Below the pieces are notes generated by a model, which saw nothing but the letters and a program-made list of their open reading frames with translations, ran no database searches and was not told the DNA's origin. Source: Alphaproteobacteria bacterium (GTDB taxonomy: Bacteria; Pseudomonadota; Alphaproteobacteria; Micavibrionales; Micavibrionaceae). Taken from it: a DNA stretch of 64,000 nucleotides. Location: contig JAJFGS010000013.1 of the NCBI GenBank assembly GCA_021775995.1, positions 979,499-1,043,498 of the forward strand, given 5' to 3'. The position numbers and the translations under genes are program-made. This document shows positions 56,883-64,000 of the stretch, in pieces; within the stretch, counting starts at the first letter, position 1; every line of letters begins with the position of its first letter.

Positions 56883-58733
56883 ATGAAAAATTTCGAAGGC
56901 TTTGGCCTATCTGAAGAGTTGAATAAATCGCTCACAAAAATGGAATATACAACGCCTACCCCTATTCAGGCACAAGCTATCCCCCTCGCCCTAAAGGGTC
57001 GTGACGTTTTAGGATCTGCTCAAACAGGGACTGGGAAAACGGCTGCCTTTAGTATCCCTTTAGTAGAAACATTATTAAACAACCCAAGTGCTGGCGCATT
57101 GGTGATGACACCAACACGTGAATTAGCCAAACAAGTTTTAGACGTTATTCATCAATTGCTGGGTTATAAAAGTAAAATTAACACCGCTTTTATTATCGGT
57201 GGTGCCCCAATGGGAAAACAGCTGAATGAATTGCGCGCCAAGCCGCGTATTATTGTTGGAACACCAGGTCGTATTAATGACCATTTAGAGCGCGGCACAA
57301 TAAAATTAAACCAAACAAATTTCTTAGTCCTTGATGAAACAGACCGTATGTTAGATATGGGTTTTGGCGTGCAATTAGACCGCATTATCAAATATCTACC
57401 AAAAGAACGCCAAACATTGATGTTTTCTGCGACTTTGCCGCAAGAAATTGTAAAGCTTTCTAGCAAATATTTGAACAAACCAGAGCGTATTTCTGTAGGG
57501 CACACCAATGTTGTTGCCAAAAACATTCAAACAGATGTTATTCGCATTGATCAAAGTGAAAAATATAAAGAGTTAACAAAACAGCTAGCGACGCGTAATG
57601 GCTCCGTCATTGTTTTTATTAAAACAAAACATGGCGCAGACCGCATGGCAAAAAACCTACGCCGTGATGGTTTCACATCAGAAGCATTGCATGGTGACTT
57701 GCGCCAAACAAAGCGTGACAAGGTCATGCAAAACTTCCGTAAACAAAATTTTAGAATTTTAATTGCAACAGATATTGCCGCTCGTGGATTAGACGTGCCA
57801 CATATTGAACATGTTGTGAATTATGATTTACCGCAAGTAGCAGAAGACTATATTCACCGTATGGGCCGTACAGCCCGCGCCGGTGCAAGCGGCTCTGCAC
57901 TTTCTTTTGTGTCCGCACAAGAAGGCCGTAAATGGTACGCCATTGAATGTTTATTAGACCCAGATGCCAAACGTGGCCCAGCCCCGAAAGAAGCTAAATC
58001 TGGCCGTAAAGCACCATATCGTGGTCGCCCAACAGGCGGGAGAAATGGCCGTGATGATAAGCGTGGTGGCTTTAAGGGTGGCGCTAAACGTGGTTCAAAG
58101 TTCGGCAAAGATAATTTCCGTGATGCTCCTAGAGATGATCACAAGGATAACCGTAGGGATGATCGCAAACCTAAGTTTAATCATGAAAATAGCAGCGAGC
58201 ACAAAGAATCTTCAAGCAATAGCAAATACCGAAAAGATCGCAAGCCTAAATTTAACGATAATAAAAACGAGTATCGCGGAGATCGTAAACCAAAATTCAA
58301 TGATGATAAGGCGCGTACTGATTCAAAATCTTTTTCTAAAAAAGCTAAATCTAAAAAGCCTTATGTTTCAAAAGAAAATAAAAATAACTTCTTTGAAAAA
58401 TCTGAAGATAAAAAATATGGTGGATCAAACTCTCAACCGAGACAAGAGGAAGGTAAAAAACGCCGTACTGATTTTACCAAGCCTAAAAATGGTAATAATA
58501 ATTCTTACAAAAAGGATTATTCTAAAGACGATGAAACGCGTTCAAATAATGGTCGCGGTCAAGACTCCAAACCATATTCTAAATCAGGTAAGAAACCTTA
58601 CAAAGCAGGTGGAAAACCATCAAATGGTAAGGGTGGAGGTTATGAAAAGTTTAAAAGACCTTCTGGTTCTAAGCCCAAAAGATCTGGTCTAAAAACCCAC
58701 ACAGCGAAGCCAAAAAGCAGGCGTGCGGCATAA
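56883..58733 (+). CDS. DEAD-box RNA helicase, RhlE-like, with basic tail
   Basis: The 616-residue protein has the Q motif PTPIQAQAI, motif I AQTGTGKT (about 46-53) and motif II as DETD instead of DEAD. Motif VI is HRMGRTARAG. After about residue 365 the tail is Lys/Arg/Asp/Asn-rich with DRKPKFN repeated three times, likely RNA binding. The ATG at 56883 with AAAGGAAA is preferred over a TTG at 56862. It is followed by a cold-shock protein gene. Confidence 0.93.
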   Translation: MKNFEGFGLSEELNKSLTKMEYTTPTPIQAQAIPLALKGRDVLGSAQTGTGKTAAFSIPLVETLLNNPSAGALVMTPTRELAKQVLDVIHQLLGYKSKINTAFIIGGAPMGKQLNELRAKPRIIVGTPGRINDHLERGTIKLNQTNFLVLDETDRMLDMGFGVQLDRIIKYLPKERQTLMFSATLPQEIVKLSSKYLNKPERISVGHTNVVAKNIQTDVIRIDQSEKYKELTKQLATRNGSVIVFIKTKHGADRMAKNLRRDGFTSEALHGDLRQTKRDKVMQNFRKQNFRILIATDIAARGLDVPHIEHVVNYDLPQVAEDYIHRMGRTARAGASGSALSFVSAQEGRKWYAIECLLDPDAKRGPAPKEAKSGRKAPYRGRPTGGRNGRDDKRGGFKGGAKRGSKFGKDNFRDAPRDDHKDNRRDDRKPKFNHENSSEHKESSSNSKYRKDRKPKFNDNKNEYRGDRKPKFNDDKARTDSKSFSKKAKSKKPYVSKENKNNFFEKSEDKKYGGSNSQPRQEEGKKRRTDFTKPKNGNNNSYKKDYSKDDETRSNNGRGQDSKPYSKSGKKPYKAGGKPSNGKGGGYEKFKRPSGSKPKRSGLKTHTAKPKSRRAA

Positions 58734-58749
58734 AAACAGGCGTTTTATA

Positions 58750-58762
58750 GCGATTATCGCTA
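58750..58762 (+). promoter_or_regulatory. Hairpin in the cold-shock gene leader
   Basis: AGCGA-TTA-TCGCT forms a 5-bp stem early in the ~140-nt region before the cold-shock gene. It could also be the end of the helicase transcript. Confidence 0.3.
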
Positions 58763-58877
58763 ATTTACTGCATTTTATTGCGTAAGTTAGTTGACGAACG
58801 CCTAAAAGCCATGCTTAGTGCTAATAAGTTTAATAATGGACTTATATATACGCTAATTTTTTACAAAGGAGTAATTC

Positions 58878-59084
58878 ATGGCAAAAGGTAAAGTAAAGTG
58901 GTTCAACCCACAAAAAGGTTTCGGTTTTATCGAGCCTGAAGAAGGTGGCAACGATGTGTTTGTTCACATCAGCGCAGTTGAAGCCGCAGGATTTAAAACT
59001 TTAAATGACGGCCAGAATGTTGAATATGATCTTCAAGAAGAAAAAGGTAAGCAATCTGCTACCAATCTGAAAGAAGCTGCTTAA
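58878..59084 (+). CDS. cspA: Cold-shock domain protein
   Basis: A 68-residue CSD protein with RNP1 KGFGFIEPE and RNP2 [10 protein letters not shown], an RNA chaperone/antiterminator. AAAGGAGTAATTC gives a near-ideal Shine-Dalgarno. The paralogue among csp genes cannot be fixed. It follows the helicase, a sensible pairing for RNA remodelling. Confidence 0.95.
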   Translation: MAKGKVKWFNPQKGFGFIEPEEGGNDVFVHISAVEAAGFKTLNDGQNVEYDLQEEKGKQSATNLKEAA

Positions 59085-59112
59085 TTTCTATAGCACGTAC
59101 TTAATAATTTTG

Positions 59113-59150
59113 AATGAGGTGGAAATAATATTTCCGCCTCATTTTTTTTT
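59113..59150 (+). terminator. Intrinsic terminator after the cold-shock gene
   Basis: AATGAGG(T/C)GGAAAT pairs with ATTTCCGCCTCATT, followed by a run of T (59142-59150). It serves the cold-shock gene. Confidence 0.85.
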
Positions 59151-59205
59151 GCTTAAAATTTAAACAAAAATACTGCCATTATAATGAAAGAGTTATTTTA
59201 TGTTC

Positions 59206-62200
59206 TTAGGCTATAATCAAAATATCAAAAGCTTCAAGAAAAGCTTCATTGGTTAAACCTGTAACACTATCTATTGTCGCAACGACTGTCGTTGCACCAA
59301 AGCTAGCTGTTCCTCCAGTATCAACACGAATTTCAGAATCACCGCCACTGTCAGTAATTTGTACAAAATCTGTAATGACTTCAGTCGCCGGATTATAACC
59401 AGTAAGCAAGTCAGACAAGTCAAGTTTATCAACTTGGAGATCAAAGTTAAAGATTGTATCTTCGTTCGCCGCACCAGTATCACTGAATACAAAAATTTCC
59501 TGACCAGCAGAGCCATATAAATCATCATTCCCTGTTCCACCTGCTATCGTCGTAATATCTTGTCCTGTTTGTGAGTATGAAACGACAACAAGACCATCGC
59601 CACCGTCATTACCATTCGTCCGTTGTGCACCACCAGCTCCACCAACACCAACACCCGCAAAATAAAATGAATTACTTTGGTCAGGGGCTGTTCCAGTCGC
59701 CCCTGTATTCGTTGTGCCTGTTGCTGCACCATCGAGGTAATTTGATCCGCCGCCACCGCCGCCGCCAGAAGTATTACCACCATTACTGGCTGTACCGCCG
59801 CCGCCGCCATAATAACCAGCACCACCAGCACCACCACCAGCACGACCAAGTGCCGTTGAGGCCAATCCACCTTCACCACCACCATTAATTCCAGCTGCTC
59901 CGCCTAACGTTGCCGCCGCACTCGTTGTATCACCGCCATCACCACCTGCGAGAATTCCACCAGCGCCACCAGCAACTGTTTGTGCATTATTACCACCACC
60001 TGATGCACCGCCAGCGACCTGTGTACCACCACCACCACCACCAACGGTTCCACCACCACCACCGCCTGCTGCACCCGTGTTACCACCACTTGCACCGCCT
60101 GCACCACCATTTGGTGCACCGCCTGTGTTATCACCACCGCCACCGCCACCGCCAGCGCCAGCTACAAATAATGCGTTTGCTTGACTAATGCTCGTCGTAA
60201 AGACGCCAGAATAACCACCACCACCACCGCCTGTTCCTTCGCGATTGTTGACAACTGTATCAAGACCCATGCCACCAGCACCACCAGTGGCAACTTCAAT
60301 CGTTGCGCCACTCGCAACCGTAATTGTTCCTTCTACAAATCCACCGCCACCAGCATCACCACCAGCATTAGCATTACCGCCACCGCCACCGCCACCGCCT
60401 GCGCCCCATGCGGCAACATCAATTGAAGTAATGCCTGCCGCCAACGTCGTTGTGTCAGTTCCTGCTGTTGCGTAAACATGCATAATAGTTCCATCTATCG
60501 CAAGAATAGCTTCGGCATTTGCCGCTAATATAGCACTGATACCAGCGTCTATAGTTGAGCCAGAATTAACAGTATCATCCCCTGAGCCCAGCGTAAGCGT
60601 ATCAGCATTGGAACTACCTGTGACTGTAATATCGTCACTTTGATTTGAAAGATCAACTGTAACGTCCGTTACCGCGCTAGCCACAGAAATTGTTTCAAGT
60701 CCTGTTAGGGAACCATCAGCTAAACCATTTAATCCTGTCGATGTCGCATTAAAATTCAAAACGTCGGCACCACCGTTAAAGCTTAAAGTTGTAAAGCTAT
60801 TCAACTGCGTTGCAGACATTGTAACAACATCAATACCAGTGCTACCATTCAATGTTTCAATTGTTGCAAGCGTCCCAATTGTGAAGTCAACTGTTGTCGC
60901 GTTCGTTAAAGTAATGTTATCTGTATTTGCCCCACCAGTTAAAGACTCACCAGCTGCAAAATCTCCATTGGCAAGATTAATCGTATCATTCCCTGTACCG
61001 CCATCAATCGTATCAGCACCTGTACCACCTGTCACAGCATCGGCGCCTGCACCAGCATTAATAGTATCCGCGCCAGATCCGGTTGTAAGTGTGTCTGCGT
61101 TACTACTGCCTGTGACAGTGAAGGCTTCTGTTTGACCAGAAAGAGTGATTGTAACACCAGCCCCTGCCGTCGACGCAGAAATATTTTCAACACCAACAAT
61201 AGAAGCGTTCGTTGCACCCAATGTATTAAGGTCAGCCGACGTTGATGTGAGATTAATTGTATCAGAGCCGCCAGCGCCCAAGTCAATTGTTCCAGCACCG
61301 ACTAAAATGGCATTAAGTTGCGCCCCTGTTAGTGTAATAGAATTGTTTGCGCCATCACCAGTCAGGCTTCCAGTTGTAACATTGCTGACTGCTGGCGTAC
61401 CCGATCCAGAAATATCGCTGTTATCAGCAAATACATCCAGAATATTTGTTCCGGCAGCAAGGTTAATTGTTGTAAAGCCGGAAAACTGTGTTGCAGACAT
61501 TGTAATATCATCATTACCAGCGCTTCCGTTCAATGTTTCAATAGTCGCTAGTGTTCCTGTTTGAAAATCAACTGTTGTCGCATTTGTAAGCGTAATATTA
61601 TCTGTATTTGCACCACCAGTTAAAGACTCACCAGCTGCAAAATCGCCATTGGCTAAATTAATTGTATCGTCGTTCGCACCACCATCAATAGTGTCTGCGC
61701 CTGTACCACCACTAATGGCATCATTGCCATTGCCGGCATTAATAGTGTCTGCGCCAGATCCAGTTGCAAGTGAATCTGCGTTACCACTGCCTGTAACAGT
61801 GAAAGCTTCTGTTTGGCCAGATAATGTAATTGTTACACCTGCTGCTGCCGTACTCGCAGAAACTGTTTCAACGCCAGCAATCAAACCATCCGTTGCACCC
61901 AATGTATTAAGGTCTGCAGAGGTTGTTGTAAGATTAATGACATCTGATGCACCACCGCCCAAGTCAATTGTTCCGGCTCCATTGATAATAGAATTTAGCT
62001 GCGCACCCGTCAGTGTAATAGAGTTGTTTCCACCATCCCCTGTAAGATTTCCAGTTTCTGTACTGTTTACAGTTGGCGTACCTGATCCAGAAATATCACT
62101 ATTATCTGCAAATATACTCAGAACATCTGTTCCACCAGCAAGATCAATCGTTGTAAAATCAACGAACTGTGTTGCAGACATTGTGACATCATCATTACCA

Positions 62201-64000
62201 GCATGCCCGTTTAATAGTTCAATTGTTGCAAGTGTCCCTATTTGAAAGTCAACAGTCGTAGCGTTGTTAAAAAGAATATTATCTGTATCTGCACCGCCTG
62301 TTAAAGATTCTCCAGCAACAAAATCTCCATTCAGTAGAACAATAGTATCATTCCCCGCACCACCATCTAGAATATCGATACCGCCTAGACCTGCAAAAAT
62401 ATCATTTCCTGCCCCTGCATTGATAACGTCATCTCCTGCTCCTGTAGCCAGGATATCTCCAGAAGTACTGCCCGTTACAGTAAAATCTTCAGTCTGACCA
62501 AGCAATAAAACAGTAACGCCAGCCGCAGCACCTGCGACAGAGATAGATTCAAGACCTTGAATAGAGGCGTCCGTATTACCAAGCGTATTTAAATCTGCCG
62601 ATGTTGATGTGAGATTAAGGATATCTGCGCCGCCATTAAAGTTAATTGTGCCTGCGCCCACAATAATTGCATCAAGCTGCGCACCTGTTATTGTTAAATC
62701 ATCTGCGCCTGCACTACCAACCAAGTTTCCTGTGTCTACATTATTGACTGTTGGTAGGCCGGACCCTGAAATGTCTTCGACACCAACCGAGGAAACATTC
62801 ATTACATCTGTACCGCTCACAAAATCAATCGTTGTAAAACCAACGAACTGAGTTGCAGACATCGTGACAGTATCGTTACCTGTACTACCATTCAATGTTT
62901 CAACTGTCGCAAGTGTCCCAGTTGTGAAATCAACTGTCGTTGCATTCGTTAAAGTAATATTATCTGTATTTGCACCACCAGTTAAAGACTCACCTGCTGC
63001 AAAATCACCGTTAGCAAGGTTAATCGTATCATTCCCCGCGCCGCCATCAATTGTATCAGCACCCGTTCCAGCAGTAATAATATCGGCAAATCCGCCGCCT
63101 GTTACAGTGAAAGCTTCTGTTTGCCCGTTAAGGTCAATTGTTACACCCGCTGCTGCCGTACTCGCAGAAATTGTTTCTAAATTCTGAATAGAACCATCCG
63201 TTGCACCCAATGAATTAAGATCTGCAGAAGTTGTTGTAAGGTTTAAGACATCAGCACTTGCACCAAAATCAATAGTTCCTCCCCCGAAGATGAGAGCATC
63301 TAGCTGTGCGCCCGTTATTGTTAAATCATCTACACCAGCAGAACCTGTTAAAAAACCATTCTCGACATTAGTAACTGTAGGTGTACCCAATGCCGTTACA
63401 TCAACTGTTCCACTAATTTGAACACGACTATTATCTACACCCCCAGCTAAATCAATTGTTGTAAACCCTAATGCCTGATTGATACTATAAGTCACATCCT
63501 GAGCATCATCAGAACCAGTGAGTGTTTCAACTGTTGCAAGTGTCCCCGTTGTAAAATCAACTGTCGTTGTATTTGTTAAAAGAATTTCATCAGTGCCTGC
63601 ACTACCTCGGATGACTTCACCGACAGCAAAGTGACCATTCGCAAGATAGAATGTATCATCACCATCATTGCCATCCATGATATCGGCACCAGCACCACCG
63701 ACCATGTTGTCAGCACCATCACCGCCATCCATGTTATCAACACCGGCACCGCCATGGAGCAGATCATTACCATCACCGCCATCTAATGTGTCATCACCAG
63801 AACCACCTGTCAGTGTGTCAGCATCATCGCCGCCAAATAGAAAATCATTCCCCGTACCACCATTAAGCTTGTCTGTACCAGCACCCCCCACCAAGACATC
63901 ATTACCGCTTTTACCAACTAGATTATCATTACCGATACCACCATGAAGCTCATCATTCCCTGCGTCACCAAACAAACGGTCATCGCCAGAACCACCATAA
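59206..64000 (-). CDS. Giant RTX-type secreted protein, 5' part outside window
   Basis: The frame is open at the right edge; the apparent TTG start at 63975 reads as Leu in [10 protein letters not shown]. The ~1597 visible residues start with RTX nonapeptides (GGxGNDxLx, about 63640-64000), then five ~225-residue repeats, a glycine-rich domain (about 59590-60430) and a C-terminal region with [10 protein letters not shown] and a hydrophobic end (ALILIIA-like FDILIIA) typical of type I secretion targets. It is probably a Ca-binding adhesin or surface protein. No export genes are in the window. Confidence 0.9.
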   Translation of the reverse strand, partial: YGGSGDDRLFGDAGNDELHGGIGNDNLVGKSGNDVLVGGAGTDKLNGGTGNDFLFGGDDADTLTGGSGDDTLDGGDGNDLLHGGAGVDNMDGGDGADNMVGGAGADIMDGNDGDDTFYLANGHFAVGEVIRGSAGTDEILLTNTTTVDFTTGTLATVETLTGSDDAQDVTYSINQALGFTTIDLAGGVDNSRVQISGTVDVTALGTPTVTNVENGFLTGSAGVDDLTITGAQLDALIFGGGTIDFGASADVLNLTTTSADLNSLGATDGSIQNLETISASTAAAGVTIDLNGQTEAFTVTGGGFADIITAGTGADTIDGGAGNDTINLANGDFAAGESLTGGANTDNITLTNATTVDFTTGTLATVETLNGSTGNDTVTMSATQFVGFTTIDFVSGTDVMNVSSVGVEDISGSGLPTVNNVDTGNLVGSAGADDLTITGAQLDAIIVGAGTINFNGGADILNLTSTSADLNTLGNTDASIQGLESISVAGAAAGVTVLLLGQTEDFTVTGSTSGDILATGAGDDVINAGAGNDIFAGLGGIDILDGGAGNDTIVLLNGDFVAGESLTGGADTDNILFNNATTVDFQIGTLATIELLNGHAGNDDVTMSATQFVDFTTIDLAGGTDVLSIFADNSDISGSGTPTVNSTETGNLTGDGGNNSITLTGAQLNSIINGAGTIDLGGGASDVINLTTTSADLNTLGATDGLIAGVETVSASTAAAGVTITLSGQTEAFTVTGSGNADSLATGSGADTINAGNGNDAISGGTGADTIDGGANDDTINLANGDFAAGESLTGGANTDNITLTNATTVDFQTGTLATIETLNGSAGNDDITMSATQFSGFTTINLAAGTNILDVFADNSDISGSGTPAVSNVTTGSLTGDGANNSITLTGAQLNAILVGAGTIDLGAGGSDTINLTSTSADLNTLGATNASIVGVENISASTAGAGVTITLSGQTEAFTVTGSSNADTLTTGSGADTINAGAGADAVTGGTGADTIDGGTGNDTINLANGDFAAGESLTGGANTDNITLTNATTVDFTIGTLATIETLNGSTGIDVVTMSATQLNSFTTLSFNGGADVLNFNATSTGLNGLADGSLTGLETISVASAVTDVTVDLSNQSDDITVTGSSNADTLTLGSGDDTVNSGSTIDAGISAILAANAEAILAIDGTIMHVYATAGTDTTTLAAGITSIDVAAWGAGGGGGGGGNANAGGDAGGGGFVEGTITVASGATIEVATGGAGGMGLDTVVNNREGTGGGGGGYSGVFTTSISQANALFVAGAGGGGGGGDNTGGAPNGGAGGASGGNTGAAGGGGGGTVGGGGGGTQVAGGASGGGNNAQTVAGGAGGILAGGDGGDTTSAAATLGGAAGINGGGEGGLASTALGRAGGGAGGAGYYGGGGGTASNGGNTSGGGGGGGSNYLDGAATGTTNTGATGTAPDQSNSFYFAGVGVGGAGGAQRTNGNDGGDGLVVVSYSQTGQDITTIAGGTGNDDLYGSAGQEIFVFSDTGAANEDTIFNFDLQVDKLDLSDLLTGYNPATEVITDFVQITDSGGDSEIRVDTGGTASFGATTVVATIDSVTGLTNEAFLEAFDILIIA
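59590..60430 (-). repeat. Glycine-rich low-complexity segment of the RTX protein
   Basis: On the minus strand long GGN runs encode tracts such as GAGGGGGGG and [10 protein letters not shown]. Phrases [10 protein letters not shown] and GLVVVSY resemble the ALK-type glycine-rich domain. The composition is GC-rich against an AT-rich background. Confidence 0.7.
60480..63700 (-). repeat. Five tandem ~675-bp repeats in the RTX protein
   Basis: The segment [14 protein letters not shown](N/D)TDNI with TTVDF and GTLATxE follows five times, with marker DNA near 60940, 61618, 62290, 62978 and 63607. Copies differ by many substitutions, the 5'-most (63607) the most diverged. The spacing is 630-690 nt. 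Confidence 0.8.

Noticed and set aside
60480..63700. CRISPR array
   Set aside because: The regular repeats are ~675 nt, encode protein and continue an open reading frame.
59571..63946. Many plus-strand frames opposite the RTX protein (His-, Pro- or Ser-rich)
   Set aside because: They are complements of the GC-rich Gly/Asp repeat codons and have low-complexity composition.

Overview
The window looks like the chromosome of an AT-rich alphaproteobacterium. Pointers are the priA / transaldolase / DUF484 / xerC order, the nagZ-scpA-scpB-tatA-tatB-tatC cluster with a SPOR gene, dgt next to erpA, a DUF2336 protein, and infA near maf and a short RNase E/G. A free-living or predatory relative of the Micavibrio/Rhodospirillales type is possible, but that is inference only. 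Most of the window is housekeeping sequence. Three tRNA genes (Phe, Thr, Val) are present; no rRNA, CRISPR array, IS element or prophage was seen.

Layout. 1-5171: the tail of a spermidine-synthase-like gene, then priA, transaldolase, DUF484 and xerC. 5177-21803: a TCA-cycle block on the minus strand (mdh, sucC, sucD, an unknown gene, sucA, sucB, lpd). It is interrupted by a three-gene plus-strand block of unknown proteins (16972-20847, including a peptidoglycan-binding lysozyme-like protein) and by two envelope genes lying between sucC and sucD. A structured RNA with a strong terminator sits between sucD and the sucAB-lpd genes. 21882-30606: L,D-transpeptidase, DUF2336, zapE, tatCB/A, scpBA, nagZ, SPOR and a VIT-family transporter. 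30613-35329: dgt, erpA, a secreted unknown, xthA and two lipoproteins. 35384-38128: two unknown minus-strand genes next to tRNA-Phe, a possible small island. 38129-44993: repeats, RNase G-like, maf, infA, hisG, an HTH protein, murA, a 46-residue protein, dcd and tRNA-Thr. 44995-51347: glpK, glpD, a YjbH-like outer-membrane protein and a Leu/Glu-type dehydrogenase. 51348-59084: repeats, an unknown membrane protein, rluD, tRNA-Val, recN, a DEAD-box helicase and a cold-shock protein. 59206-64000: the 3' part of a giant RTX-type secreted protein with five ~225-residue repeats and a glycine-rich domain.

Main points for a second look. (1) A recurring promoter layout in which the inferred transcription start falls on or next to the ATG, implying leaderless mRNAs for at least six genes (DUF484, xerC, two unknown genes, erpA, xthA); several share a TTGC-type -35 and an 18-nt spacer. 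(2) The unknown plus-strand block inserted in the TCA genes, two of its promoters being near-identical. (3) A structured, terminator-ended RNA before sucA. (4) Two families of small palindromic repeats. (5) Enzymes with altered active sites: a deaminase with a second domain lacking its zinc ligands, and an alpha/beta-hydrolase lipoprotein with Asn in place of the nucleophile.
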